NCBI RefSeq assembly: GCF_048771995.1
Contig: NC_133024.1
Location: 9,064,001-9,128,000, forward strand
From: Taeniopygia guttata
Taxonomy: Eukaryota; Chordata; Aves; Passeriformes; Estrildidae
DNA length: 64,000 nt
Direction of reading: 5' to 3'
Shown: piece by piece, positions 24,101-36,580 of the stretch
How positions within the stretch are numbered: the first letter of the stretch is position 1
How the letters are laid out: every line of letters starts with the position of its first letter
Position numbers and translations under genes: made by a program
The notes under the pieces: model-generated
What the model was told of the DNA's origin: nothing
Database searches by the model: none
The model's input: only the letters and a program-made list of their open reading frames with translations

Positions 24101-27100
24101 TCTTTCCAAAGGCCAAGAGTAAAGGAAATGTAAGATCTCCACTTTGAGCAGAAAAAGATATGGAAAGAAAATGGAAGAGGTGGTATTTCAGGTAGCCCAA
24201 CTCATCAAATGACTGTCTTGCCATTTTCATTTTTTTCAGATGAGGAAGAAAAATGTGCCGAATTTACAGACCTTAACATAGGCAATGCTTTGTCTGGAAC
24301 AGAACTCCATGTTCAGCTACTCCTATACACAAGGGAAAATCGGGATTGTGCTGAGAGGCTCATTGAATACAATGTGACTGCATCTGAGTACCTGAATCCA
24401 ACCAAGAAAATTGTCTTTGTTATTCATGGCTTCAGGCCAACAGGATCTCCTCCAGCATGGCTGGGTGACATGAAGAAGCTTTTACTGTCTTCAGAAGATA
24501 TTAATCTCATTATAGTTGATTGGAATCGTGGTGCTACCACTGTGAATTACAAAACTGCTGTGGAAAACTGCAGAAAAGTTGCAGAAATACTGAAGAATTA
24601 TGTTGACCAGATGCTGGTAAGGCAGAGCATCGCGTCTGTTCTGAATAAGTGTGAAGAGCATGGTTTGAGTGGGAATGGGTATCTAAAATATATCTATAGA
24701 GAAGTCCAGTGAACAATATCAAATCACATTTCTTTATAGAGGTATTACTAACTTTACTTGCAGTTATTATTGCATATATTTAACTTCACCTGAGTTCTTA
24801 TTTCCCTTTCACTGAAATGTGCCTGAAAGTACATCTGATTTATTGAGCCAGCTGGAAGTTTTAGATCTTCTGGAAAGAATTAATTCAGCAGTGGGAAAGT
24901 GAAGGGGGAGATGTTCAAATAGTATGTAGCATAAACATTTTACAAAGGCATTGCACTACTCTTTTTACTATTAATTTACTATAAATAAAGGTTTTAAAAA
25001 ATAAGAAATAAGCCACTGGCAAAGATATAAATATTAATTCCAAAATGGTATAGACTTCTTGCCTCCAGAGGCAGTTGCTGAAAGCATAGTTGATGCCAGT
25101 TGTCTTAACTGGACATTAGATTTATTGCTTGATCAAATGAGCAAAACATGTCATGATATTTATGCCATTGTCTGATTTGTCACTTGAATTTTCGTCTTTT
25201 CTCACCACTTATTTCTCAGCCGTTCTCAGAAATTTTGAATGCTGTGCAGTAAAAAAATATTCACGTGGAATTTGAGAAAAACATCCAACATTTTGAGGAA
25301 GACTGAGGTGAAAGAAGAGAGAGCCTATCAGAATCTGTCCTCTGGGACTAGATATAGTGATAGCAATCTGCAATTGTGCCAGTAGATTTATTGTTATGGA
25401 GTAAAAAAAAATAAATAGGACTATGAGAAGATTAATTAAGTTAATTGCTGTTTACAGATCTGCCTGGCAAACAGTGACAGTGTGTGTGAGTCCTGAAAGT
25501 TGTGGGGAGGGAGGGTCTGTAGTGTCCCACAGCTATTGCTTTCACACTTACAAGCTGTTGTGAGGCCTTTCTAATTCATTTTGAGACATGCTAATATTTC
25601 AGATCCTGTGTGTCATCCCATCATTGTGCAGAGATTCCAAATAGGTCAGCTGACACTATTTTAGAGTTTTTCAGTAGATTTTCTTTTGGGTTTTTTTTGA
25701 ATACAGCCTGCTTTGTAGAATAGGCATTTTTAGGTGTGCATTTGGGACCATTATTCAGCAGTTGTGTGACATAAGTGTTTGTTAATGGTATTATGTTTTC
25801 AATTTATTTTATTGGAAGGATGAAGCAGGGCAGAATTCTTTTTTCCTCATTCAGAGTTTTGGTTCAACTTTCTTATATCTGATGAATGTCTTCCTCTTCC
25901 CTCCCCTGCCCCCCTCCTTAATGTGGCATTTCAGGAGAAATGTGACTCAAGCTTCCTAGTTACCTTTTTTTAGTTAAAGAACTTCAAAATTTCTACACTT
26001 TAACTAAAATAGTATTGCAAACTGAAAGGAACTTTGTAATATCATTTTTTTTTTTAGAACTAGAGAATTAGAAATATAATTTAAAGTACTGTCCAAAAGT
26101 GAAAACTAAATCAGCCTGCTGATTTTGCTCTGTTAATTCTGTGCATGATTGGTTTTGGTTTTTTATCCCTGATAGGTGGGTGGAGCTTCTCTTGACTCTC
26201 TGTATATGATTGGAGTTAGTCTTGGTGCTCATATAGCTGGTTTTGTTGGCCAGAAGTATAATGGCAAACTTGGCAGAATTACAGGTAAGGCTTTTAATCC
26301 CAGTGCACATATTCTATTGTACCTTGTATTGTTGTTAGAGCACTGAGACATCGACAAACGAGGACTGAATATTTAATGACATACATGAGGAAAAAATACA
26401 GCCCTGATAGCAGTTCAGGAAATTGGGCAAGTCTGCCTTCAGGACATAAATTACAGATTAAATTTTCCAACCTGGTTACCTCTCAAATGAAAATTGAGTG
26501 CTTCATCTAGATGCCACTTAAGTTAAATGATATGCTACCTGAGTGACTGACTAGTTGTGTTCTGGAGGTGAGAGCAGTTATATTGGGCATTTTGGTTTTA
26601 TAAAGTGTATAATAGGTATGGTATTTTCTGGGGAAAAGGACAAAAAAATTTTCCTGATTTGATCCCCAATACTGTTGGCTTATATTCATCTGAATAAATG
26701 GGAGATGAGCCCATCTAGTTATGGAAATAGAGAAATTCATATATATGAGTTGATCAGTCTTGTGGTAGGAATCTTTGCTTTTCTTAGCAAGTTGAAGAGA
26801 AAAATTATGCTTTTAAAAAATTTTTATACCAGGAAAATGAAGAATCACTGCTGAATAATGCTCAGATGTTGGTCTTTCATATATCTCGAGAAGGAACCCA
26901 GGGTTTATGATGCAAATGTTGTTTTTGTTCAGGTCTGGATCCAGCAGGCCCTTCCTTCACTGGAGAACCACCAGAGCGCAGACTGGATCCTACTGATGCA
27001 CAATTTGTGGATGTAATCCATTCAGATATTGATGGTAGTAACAGAGCCTTGACTTGCCTTTTTCAGCCTGAGGAAAGGCAGGAAAGCAAAAGGGAAGGGA

Positions 27101-30100
27101 TAACCTGTTTCAGTAACAGCCAAATAGAGCTGCAGGAGAATATTTTGTGTTGACATGAACATTCTTTTGCTGTGCAAGTGCATGTGAACACAGAGGCTGT
27201 AAACACATGGTTATCACTGAATTAATAACTTCTGAGACAGTCAGGCTCTGCTGCATCACCCTAGTACATCACAGAGCCACTGCTTAAAATACTAAATCGT
27301 GTTTCTGTAAGGTTAAAAAGAAGAGCATTGTAAAGTCTGATTTATCTAACCATAGATAAAAACCTTTAATGCCACAACTGTTCCATTATTTGTGTAGTTT
27401 CATATCAGCTTCTTTAATAATATTAAAATTTAAGCATTTTTCTTATACAATTTTAAGTGTGAGGCTGTAAAATACCAATTTTTGTAATGTTCTCATTATG
27501 TGAATAATGATAATGCATGGTAAAAAGAAAGGTAGGTCAGACTGAATTAACTGTTACTCATGGAATTTTGCTTACTTTTATAGGACAGATACGGGTTTTC
27601 CTACTTTGATTTACTGCTAATATTAATGTACTTCAGAATCCGAAGTCTTGCAAAAAATGGAAAGTATTACTGTAATGAAAATTGTACTGGGAAAGAATTT
27701 TGGTTGCTGGAGAGAACATGAATTTCATAAATTTATTTATATAAGTAATTTCTCAGTTACAGCTGTTTCTGTTCTTTCTCTTTTGCAGCAGTAGGAATCT
27801 TACACAATTTTGTATACATTTGTGCACTGCATTTTACATATATATATAATTTTTTTAAAGAGAAAAAACCCCTTGATCTTTACCTCATAGACTTTGATTT
27901 ACAGTACAAAAATAATGATAGAATTGCAAAAACTTTCTTTAAGACCTCCATGATTTTTGAAGTGAATGTGATGATAAATAATTGCTTTCATAATTCTGTT
28001 TATGGGGTTTTTTTTTTTATTCATGATGTTTTTACTTTAGTACTAGGTTTCAAGAAGCCATTAGGAACCATTGATTTCTATCCAAATGGAGGAATGGATC
28101 AGCCTGGTTGTCCAAAAACATTTTTCAGTGGTAAATAAAAATCTGTTTATTTAATGAGAAGAAAAATTTGACATCAAATCAAAAAAGGTTAAATTGAATC
28201 GAATGTATACTGCACTTAGTCAGTAATATGGGATCTAAGACTGTATTCTTTCTTTTTCATCCCTATGCAGCAAAAGAAAAATAATAAAAATATTTGAAAA
28301 GAATCTTGCTATAACATACACATCCCATCATATCATTAATATTGGCATGATGGAATTATGTTGTTGTATTATATATACAACCTGAATATACTGGTCATTA
28401 ATTTTCCTTGGTTGTATGGGTCCAGGCATGAGGGAAGGTGTTTGTTTCCCTTGCTCTGATATGGAAGGCACGGCTTCCACATCCCCACTGTGTTATAGGC
28501 TCCTCCTGGCTGGCAATGATGAACCAGGTTTTGGTGTTGGATATATCTTTTAGGCTCTAAGGTGAAAATAGTTTTATGAAATGATCTTTTGATGCAGAAA
28601 TTTGCTTATTTCAACTTTCATGAGTGTTAGACAAGGCTGCTGGCAATTATTTTTTTTTACTTGTTTGGGTATGTTTGTTTCTGTTAGTGTTTCCCATTAC
28701 TAATTTGCACAGTGCTGCAACCAGTTAGAGCTGCTGCAAAGGCATAAGGCTTCCACTTGTGTGTCTGTGAGTATGGGAGAATCCCTTAAGCCAGATCAAC
28801 CATCATCTCTACAACTCCCAAAGTTTGCTTTGTCAGGAAAGAAAGGAATTTATTTCCCCAGAAAACTAGAAAGAAGAATCTCTGAAGTGTTTCTTATGGA
28901 ATTTTTTTTTTTTTTGGCCAAAACTGTCGCTCAGAGAGTGGTAAAGCACTGGCGCAGGTTTCATGGAAAAGTTGTGGATGTACTACAGGATGAACCCTGG
29001 GAGTGTTCAAGGCCAGGTTGGATGGGGCTCTGAGCAACCTGGTGTAGTGGAAGGTGTCCCTGCCCATGGCAGAGGGGTTGGAACAAGATGATATTTAAGG
29101 TCCCTTCCAACCCAAACTATTCTGTGATTCTACTTATACAACACCTTTTTTTTTTTTTTTAATTAATAAAAATTATTAACTATTCATTTTATATTTCTTT
29201 TTTTTCTCCCCTGAAGGATTTCAGTATTTTAAATGTGACCATCAGAGATCTGTCTTCCTCTTCTTATCATCATTGAAAAGCAAGTGTGACATAATAACAT
29301 ATCCTTGTGACTCTTATTTGGATTACAAGAGAGGAAAATGTGTTAATTGTGATGCTTTCCAGCCAATGTCCTGTCCAGTACTGGGTAAGTGTTACCATAT
29401 CTGTTCTGGGCTGGGTGGGATTTCCTAGGAAGTTATAGTAATTTAAAGTTCATGGATTTGTCTGCTTTATAGTCATCTCTGTTAAGCACAGGTGCTGAAT
29501 GTTCCTACTCTTTGGTCTTTATGCTTTCCAGTCTGGAATGGATTCAATGTTTCCCCTTTCTGGAGAAAAACTACTTATGCTTAATTCATCACTTCAGGCT
29601 TTAAGAGTATCTTATGTTCCCTAGAGGACCTGTGGTTTTTATTTAAGAGTAATAATGTTTAAAGCAACTTCATGTTTTTTTTTTTCCCTCTTCCTTTGGA
29701 ATCAATCTTTTATTTGGAGGGGATTTTAATTGTTTTGGGAGTTTGTTGCTTTTAGAGAGGATTTGGGTGCAGTTTGAAAAGTGTGAGCATTTCCTAGTTG
29801 GCAGAGTTTTCTTAAGAATGAAATTTTAAAAATACGTAATTAGAAGTTAACTTTCAATTTTTTTTTTTTTTTTTTTTTCTTTTTTTTCTTTTCATCCTTG
29901 TTCTGGGATGTACATATTAGTTGGATCAAGTTAGGAGAAAACAGATAGATATACGTGCTATTTTCTAATAACCCAACCATTATGAGTCTTTATAGTAGGA
30001 CAGAAAGACTCCAGGACTTTCCCAGCATGGTTATTAGCCAAGCCTGATGCACTTGGACAGAATTCCCAAGCTAGAGGTGGAGAAATATTTCCCCAGTCAG

Positions 30101-32714
30101 CTGCTGAGTCTGGGAACTGAGTAGAGGAGCAGCATCCTTCTGCTGCAATCTCTTCTGCTTCTTGCTTTGGGATTAGCCCTCCTTGTCCACTCTGAGTAGA
30201 GAGATGAACAGGGAGAGAGCAGCATCCTCTGCTCTAGAAACAATGACTGTTATCAAGCCCCAAAGATAACAATCATGCAATTGTATACATTTCTTTCTAA
30301 CTTAAATCCATGAGCTTAGGTGGTTTGCAGAGTATCTTATATTTTATTAAACACTACCTACAAATAGGCTAAAGAATTTAAAGTTATTCAATTATTCAAA
30401 TGAAAGAAAGTTATCCTGTAAGTCCTCTCTGCAAATATATGGGCTACATTTTTAGGGTTGTTTTTATTACCTCTGCAGGATTTTGTAAGCACTACTTTTT
30501 GGAGATAGTATCTAGATTAAAGAGGTTTCTATTACATTATGGCAATTTTAGTTATACTAATATATTAGAGGAATTAAATGCTTACATTCTACAGCCTGTT
30601 ATACTCAGAGGGTTCCTTCCTTTTTCTAGTCAGTTTTCTTTCTCAGAGGATATTTAAGAAAATTAAAGCCAAATTTGTCACTCTGTGAGATTCTTTTGTG
30701 TAAACATATGTGTATCATGATTTTGCTGAATTTCTGAAATGAAATATTTAAACTTTGGATTTCAGGTTATCATGTTGATAGATGGAAAAAGCTGTTGATA
30801 ACATATAGTTCACCAACAAAAGCTTACTTTGATACCTCAGACCACGACCCATTCTGCAGTGAGTGTCTAAATCCATATATAAAACCTCTTTATAAAAATT
30901 TTGACTCTTATCATTTAGCTGATCTGGAGTAAAAACATGTTAAAACTAGAAGTTAGTGTTAGCCACTGTGTAAAATGATGTAAAAAAACCTTGAACTAAG
31001 GGTCAGTTCACAGACTGGAGGAAGAAGAAAAAGTAATACTGTGTGAACTGGGAAAGAAATGGACCTTTAAAAGTAATGGGATGGACTGCCAGGAGGAAGA
31101 AGGAAGACAGAAAATGAGAATCAAGTGGGAGGGAAAAAGCTGGATTGATGCAACCTGCTTAGATGGGATCAATGGATTTTACATAAATTTTTTTTTCATA
31201 AAATTTATATAAAATAACTCCTCTTCCCTGTGTCTTTGAGCTCGACCCAAACCTGTTCATACTCTTCTCCCCTGCCCGTCACTGGTGGTGGTAAAAGGGA
31301 GGAAAGAGGAAGAGAAATATTATCAAAGATAGGAGGAGGCATGTGGAGCAGAATAAGAAATATTGCAATGACAATATAAATTTAAAGGAAAATATACAAG
31401 ATCAAGAAGAAAAAAGACCATGCAAATTCAGGAAGCAAAACAAATCAGTCTGAAAAAGAGTATATTTATTAATTAAAGCCTTAATTATTAGATATTTGGA
31501 ATTCACCTACCAGTGAATACATTTAACAGGGTGGGAATACCAACTGTTTCCTTTTGAGGTCATTCTTTCACGCTCATGATTTCCTATTTCTTCCTGCAGT
31601 GTATAACTACTTACTGGACATTACTACCTGGAATAAAAGCATTAGGAGAGGTTTCATTAAAGTTAAAATAATAGACAATGCTGGAAACACAGTAGAGTCA
31701 CAGATGAATAGGTATGTTGCTCTTAGTCTTTAGAAGGTTTTTTTTTATTATTACTTTATAGGAGTAATTTTCTGAGTTTTCTAAACCTTTTAACTTGATA
31801 GCTTGCAAGTTGAAAAAGTATCTTGAGTTTATTTAGACTTGGCCATGGCCCCATTTCCTGGATATGGCTCAGTATCAGGGGCAATGCCCTCACACTGAAA
31901 CAATCCTTTCCCAGGTCCTTGCTCAGTCCTGGTTTGAATCCTGTTCTAGTTGGCCTTGTTCTGAGTGCTCAGAGTTGATACATCCCACAAGATTTCCCAG
32001 TTAAATAATAAATATTTGGAATAATGAATATTACTCAGCTAACAAAAGCCTGACTAAATCTTTTTCTTTAGTGAAGCTTCAACATTCCAGCAATATAAAA
32101 GAGTCAAAATACTGACTGGATTTCACCAAGACATTGAAAAAATTGGAAAAATTTCCTTGACTTTTTCTACGAAGACTTTAATAGGCCCCCCAAAAAAGCT
32201 TAGGATTCTTCAGATGAAGCTGAAATCTCTCAATAATCCAAAAAGGTGAGTGCTTGTCATGTATCACAGCTGGGTATCAACTAAGCATGTTTTCTCAGTA
32301 ACCTGTTTTTCCCTGCATTAATTTTTTTTTAAATTACATATTCCTAAGTTTATGAATATTCTTCTCATCATCCTGATGATCAAATTTGTCATGTGGAAGA
32401 GCTGCTGTGTACATTAACATTTAGTGCACAGCAGCTTGTACATGGAGGTGTCACACATGCTGTGTGTCACAGCTGTGTTTACAAGGACCAGCCTTGGTCA
32501 GCTTCTCCTCCATAAGATAAATATTATTAAGCACTTTTCTGATTTTCTCATGTGTCTGTGCACAGCTTTCCACACTCAGGTGTGAAATGGAGCACTTCAG
32601 CAACATGTGTGTGACTGGAATAGTTTTTTTGGTCTTACTGATGATGATAAAAAGTTTTTCTAAGGTCAGAACACAGCCTGTGTCTGCTTACAGTAAAATT
32701 AAATAATCTGCTTC

Positions 32715-32749
<35 letters not shown>

Positions 32750-35700
32750 TAGTTGAATATAATTACTAAGCTTTTATTAATTCTGGTTTAAAATATTTCA
32801 GTAGTATTACCATATGTTCATTTTTTAAATCTTCAAATTTACTTGTACAGTAACTCTAAGAGTTAAATTTTGCATTTGCATCTTGTGAAAATAACATATT
32901 ACATGGAATAGGTAAGAAACATCCAGAAGTAACAAGAGTACTTTATTTGAGAGTTGTTAATTTGTTTCTTATTAATGGCAGATTCAAGAAAGTCAGAATT
33001 TAAAATAAAAACCTAAAAATGCATATCAAATAAGTTATAGCAAATGAGTAATGAATGAGAATAATATTACAATGCTTAGTAAGTCTTAACTCAGTATATT
33101 TTATTAACTTGAGATGTAACATTTGAGGATTTCTTATATGGTGTATGATAATAGCCTAGTAGGAATTGGGTATGATACTTTGCAAAAATTATGAAACCTT
33201 AAATTAATCTGCTACTTTAGATTTATTGAGGAAGAGGAGGAGATGGATGAGAGAAACTTAGGAAGAAACAAAACACTCAGTAATCAAAATAGTACCCCAG
33301 AATGTACATACATTTGACTTTATTAACTTATTGAAAGCCATAAGTCTCAAGCTTTCAGGTGAAAATGGCATGATTGTATTTCAAAGCATTTGGTGATGAG
33401 AGTGGGTGTAAAGTTCTAAATCATATTCCAATTTTTTTCTCAGCCCAGTGGTGATAAATCAGAAGATACATTTTGTGTAAGCCTGTCAGCACTTGGACTT
33501 TCTCAGATAATGATCTAGCAAGCAAGCAAGCAAGATTTTCAGTGAACAGCCCTTACAGGGTTTGAGTTTTCAGCCCTGTTAGTCTGACTCTTGTTAGTTT
33601 AAAACTAAAATGCACTTGATATGCTTTAATATAAAATCTACTAAAGTCCTTCATGTGGAGCCTCATCATATTGCAGATGTAAAGGCATGTTAGATAATTT
33701 TAGAGAGCAGTGAAAAATACTGCATTGAATCAGGTAATTGTGAAGGTAATTTAAATACAGATGTTACAGCACTATTGGTATAATTGCCTAATTGCTCATT
33801 GTAATTATACCAACCTGTATTTACCTTATTTACATATAATTAAAACAATTACTTGAATACAGGATAATCAACTAGAAACTACATTACAACTATTTAAATT
33901 ATTCACAACAAAGTAGTAGATAATAAGCAGGGGACAGATGCAGGGATAAAAGACAATAGGAGTCTCAGTCTCCCCAGGTCTGGGTTAATGGCAAACTGTG
34001 GCAGTTTGGGGAATATCACAGACAATTGTCTGCTGGGCTGGTCCACTATTCACACCGATGGTGTGGGAATATGGAAATGCTGGAAGGTACTCATCAGTTT
34101 TATACCCTTGTTCTGATCCCTGAGATATATAATTTCTGCCCACCCATAAAACCAGAAAGCTTTGCTAAGTTGTGTCATGTCAGTTATCCCCAAAATCTGA
34201 TGAACCTGTCAGTGAATTCAGATGCAGGTAAAGAGGAAGGGGAATGTCTCAAAGATACTTAACCCAGACACTGCTGGGTTTTTTTGACCAAAACAAGAAC
34301 AGAGGTAATGTAAAGAATACCTTGCAAATACCTCTTCTGAACAAGTGTGGCATGCCCATGATTTTCAATAGACAGCAGAGAAGCCATTTAGGTTGAGGGG
34401 TTAAGGAAGCCTCACCTAACAAAAACATTTTTTTGTGTTTTGCTCTTTGTTGAACCTGCTCCCTGCTCAGGGCTACTCTCCTGTGAGGCATTCCTGTTAC
34501 TCAGCAATCACAAGCTGAGATGGATTGCACTTCAAATGAGATAAAATATGTTGGAAAACATAAGATTTTATTTCTATTATTTCTAGAATTCAGTATTATG
34601 GTTTGGCTAGGTATTTTGTTTTGATATAAATCATACTACAAAAATACTATAATAATGAAACACTGAATTCAAATCAAAACAAATTGTTGATGAAGAACTG
34701 GATGAAATTCTCTGCTTTGCATTGTACAAAATACCAGAATTCATCTTGATCTTTTTTAGTCATAAAATTACTGTCATAACTTTGTGTCCTTTAAAAGGTG
34801 TCATATTCTTAAGTAGAAATCTGACAGTCACTTCACATACAGACAGGTGGAGCCTTAACTGGTAGGAAATCTTAAAAGAATGGGCAACAATGGAAATGCC
34901 TGGTGTTCTGTTCTCTCCTTTTGTTGTTTCACTGGATTCTACTTCCCAGGCTGAGGTGAATTGTGTGGTATAGCCCCATCTGTGAGTTCAGAGCAATACA
35001 GAAGATAATTTTAAATAAAATAAGTCTCATGGCTTGTGTGCTATGGAGGTGCCATCCGAGGATGTGTCCATCATTTTCTGGTTCAAACCAGCTCTCCCCA
35101 TACATTATAATAGGGCATGAAGAGCAGGACTCTGATCTGCCTATGCCCTAGAAAGCAGAGTGCATATTGACCTCAAAAAACATGTTTTTCATGTATATGT
35201 GGCTCCCTTTGTGACCTCTTTATGTGTTCATGTAGTATTAGTCAGCTGTGAGTTTTCTGAGTGTTCAAAAGACAAATTGCTCTCCTGCATTAAAATTTCT
35301 TACACATGCTGTCATAGCAAGTGAAAGAGAAAATATTATGATGTGGTTCTTTACTTTCCTATATAAAGCAAAAGCACAGAAATTGTCCTACCTAGGGAAC
35401 TCAAATTATAAATTATTCAGGCCCTGTGTTAACAGGAATTGTGCAGATTTTGGGTCATGCTGCTAAAGAGTTAATTTGAATGCAGATTAATAGTTGTAAT
35501 GGATGAAATGCTGCATCTTTGTATGCCAGACCAGTGTGACAGACTTTGCACCATCCAGATGATATTTGGCTGTTTTTCAGTCCATCAAAGTTACTCTAGG
35601 AATTAATGAAATAAGGTATAAACTTAGACAAGGAGACACTTCTTGTCTTGAGTACTGTCTCTGAGAACTGGTAAATGCTGGAGGTTTAATAACTCAAATG

Positions 35701-35855
35701 CTGGAATATTTTTCTGTTAAAGTTAACTTTTTCTGTTGTGAATTGTTTTTTTCTTCTGCTTTTATAGGCTACAGCTGTGCAGATATGATTTTGTACTGAT
35801 GGAGAACACTGAAGTGACCTTCAAACCTATCCCTTGCTCTGAGAGGGGTACATGA
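21121..35855 (+). CDS. LIPI: LIPI, lipase member I (phosphatidic-acid-selective phospholipase A1 beta), 10 exons
   Basis: LIPI belongs to the pancreatic lipase family, PLA1 branch, with LIPH and PLA1A. It releases a fatty acid from phosphatidic acid to give 2-acyl lysophosphatidic acid at the outer cell surface. The exons are 21121-21169, 24240-24616, 26176-26284, 26933-27034, 28041-28130, 29217-29384, 30766-30858, 31600-31711, 32072-32245 and 35768-35855. All borders are GT-AG with matching phases, giving 1,362 nt and 453 residues, near the human length. Residues 1-16 look like a signal peptide. The triad is Ser157 (GVSLG), Asp181 (LDPAG) and His251 (CDHQRS). Cys236 to Cys249 enclose a 12-residue lid, the short lid of the PLA1 branch. 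Sequons lie at Asn61 and Asn341. The C-terminal part is the PLAT-like domain. Synteny beside HSPA13 and ABCC13 favours LIPI over LIPH. Confidence 0.93.
21170..24239 (+). other. LIPI: LIPI intron 1
   Basis: 3.07 kb of AT-rich intron with GT and AG ends. No repeat family or RNA gene recognised. Confidence 0.8.
24240..24616 (+). CDS. LIPI: LIPI exon 2: start of lipase domain
   Basis: Encodes residues 17-142. It contains the conserved VIHGF oxyanion-region motif (His79-Phe81), the strand IIVDWNRGA and the sequon NVT at Asn61. It ends VDQML before donor GTAAGG. The frame happens to stay open 96 nt into the intron, which is not coding. Confidence 0.95.
24617..26175 (+). other. LIPI: LIPI intron 2
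   Basis: 1.56 kb with GT-AG ends. Short A/T homopolymers only. Confidence 0.8.
26176..26284 (+). CDS. LIPI: LIPI exon 3: nucleophile serine
   Basis: Encodes residues 143-178 plus one base. It includes [13 protein letters not shown], where the serine (Ser157) is the catalytic nucleophile of the GxSxG elbow. Confidence 0.95.
26285..26932 (+). other. LIPI: LIPI intron 3
   Basis: 0.65 kb with GT-AG ends; nothing else recognised. Confidence 0.8.
26933..27034 (+). CDS. LIPI: LIPI exon 4: catalytic aspartate
   Basis: Encodes LDPAGPSF...[16 protein letters not shown]. The aspartate of LDPAG (Asp181) is the second triad member, and DA.FVDVIH is a conserved family strand. Confidence 0.95.
27035..28040 (+). 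other. LIPI: LIPI intron 4
   Basis: 1.0 kb with GT-AG ends; AT-rich, nothing recognised. Confidence 0.8.
28041..28130 (+). CDS. LIPI: LIPI exon 5: beta9 region and start of lid
   Basis: Encodes [17 protein letters not shown] and then [18 protein letters not shown] is typical of the lipase family. Cys236 opens the short lid. Confidence 0.95.
28131..29216 (+). other. LIPI: LIPI intron 5, with CR1 insertion
   Basis: 1.09 kb. A CR1 3' end (28930-29132) lies about 85 bp upstream of exon 6, followed by a T run and the acceptor. Confidence 0.8.
28930..29132 (+). repeat. CR1 LINE 3' end in LIPI intron 5
   Basis: Contains GTTCAAGGCCAGGTTGGATG, then GGAAGGTGTCCCTGCCCATG and CCCTTCCAACCCAAACTATT, and ends with ATTCTGTGATTCT, the characteristic CR1 terminus. 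It is in sense orientation to LIPI and 5'-truncated, as most CR1 copies are. Confidence 0.92.
29217..29384 (+). CDS. LIPI: LIPI exon 6: catalytic histidine
   Basis: Encodes [19 protein letters not shown], then the cysteine-rich [17 protein letters not shown] and KCVNCD. His251 in CDHQRS completes the triad and Cys249 closes the 12-residue lid. Confidence 0.95.
29385..30765 (+). other. LIPI: LIPI intron 6
   Basis: 1.38 kb with GT-AG ends. A T-rich run lies at about 29858-29890. Confidence 0.8.
30766..30858 (+). CDS. LIPI: LIPI exon 7
   Basis: Encodes [20 protein letters not shown], then [10 protein letters not shown], at the junction of the lipase and C-terminal domains. Ends with one base of the next codon before GTGAGT. 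Confidence 0.93.
30859..31599 (+). other. LIPI: LIPI intron 7
   Basis: 0.74 kb with GT-AG ends; purine-rich in the middle (31010-31450), nothing recognised. Confidence 0.8.
31600..31711 (+). CDS. LIPI: LIPI exon 8: PLAT-like domain, first part
   Basis: Encodes [20 protein letters not shown], then [18 protein letters not shown] at Asn341 is a possible glycosylation site. Confidence 0.93.
31712..32071 (+). other. LIPI: LIPI intron 8
   Basis: 0.36 kb with GT-AG ends; nothing else recognised. Confidence 0.8.
32072..32245 (+). CDS. LIPI: LIPI exon 9: PLAT-like domain, second part
   Basis: Encodes [20 protein letters not shown] and later [18 protein letters not shown], typical of the C-terminal domain of the LIPH/LIPI pair. 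Confidence 0.93.
32246..35767 (+). other. LIPI: LIPI intron 9
   Basis: The longest intron, 3.5 kb. It holds a T run followed by a (GT)n tract at about 32708-32751 and four AGCA units near 33520. No repeat family or hidden exon recognised. Confidence 0.8.
32708..32751. repeat. Poly-T plus (GT)n tract
   Basis: More than 20 T residues followed by alternating GT, in LIPI intron 9. Confidence 0.9.
35768..35855 (+). CDS. LIPI: LIPI exon 10: C terminus and stop
   Basis: Encodes [20 protein letters not shown], then IPCSERGT and TGA at 35853-35855. CRYD.VLMEN is the conserved last strand of LIPI/LIPH. Confidence 0.94.
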
Positions 35856-36580
35856 AAAGAGAGCTACTACTAACCTAATTTCTCTCAGGGCAGTGACATT
35901 TTGATGCTTCCTCAGGATAAAGACTGCAATGAGAAAGGAAATGAGATAAGCTAGATTTATCTTTCAAGAGTCTACCTGATAATATGCATTACTTGCTCTG
36001 AGTGCCTTAGGCTGAAATTAATTGAAAAGTTCAGACATGTATGTGCTTGGAAAATTATTTGAATAAAGTAAATGTATCATGGTGTAGAACATGCAGTGGT
36101 CTGTTCATTACTCTTTGTTAGCAATGAAGCAACTACTGAATTAAATATGAATTATCTGCATAATCCTGGCACATTATTTGTCATACATATACTTAAATAT
36201 TTATTATTTGTAATGTCTTTTACATGGAAACATAACGATCTGTCTACTAAATGAGTTTAATATGCTGTATATGTGATCTACGGATCTAATACACAAGAGT
36301 TTTGCTGTGCTGTGTTCATTGGATAAATGAATTCATATTTTCTCTTTATGTAACGTCTCAGTATGAGGAGTGGAACAATAATATTTGTGAGCACATTTGT
36401 AAATTTTCTAGTTTAAATCTGTTGTCTTTATGCTCATCATAGATGAATGCTATTGCAGTCATTCGTATTTTTTAGAAACGCTATGGACAGAGTATTGTTG
36501 TTTCAGATACAAAGTAATCTGATATCTATTCTGAGGAGAATAACTTAGAAGTGAAATAAATGTATTTTCATTTTGTTTCT
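35856..36580 (+). other. LIPI: LIPI 3'UTR
   Basis: Non-coding sequence after the stop with two AATAAA signals, at 36062-36067 and 36555-36560. The second is followed by a GT-rich stretch as at true cleavage sites, so both a short (about 0.2 kb) and a long (about 0.7 kb) 3'UTR are possible. Confidence 0.6.

Noticed and set aside
24617..24712. Extension of LIPI exon 2 to a stop at 24712
   Set aside because: Similarity to the lipase stops exactly at a GTAAGG donor, and exon 3 continues in phase. The extension is intron read-through.
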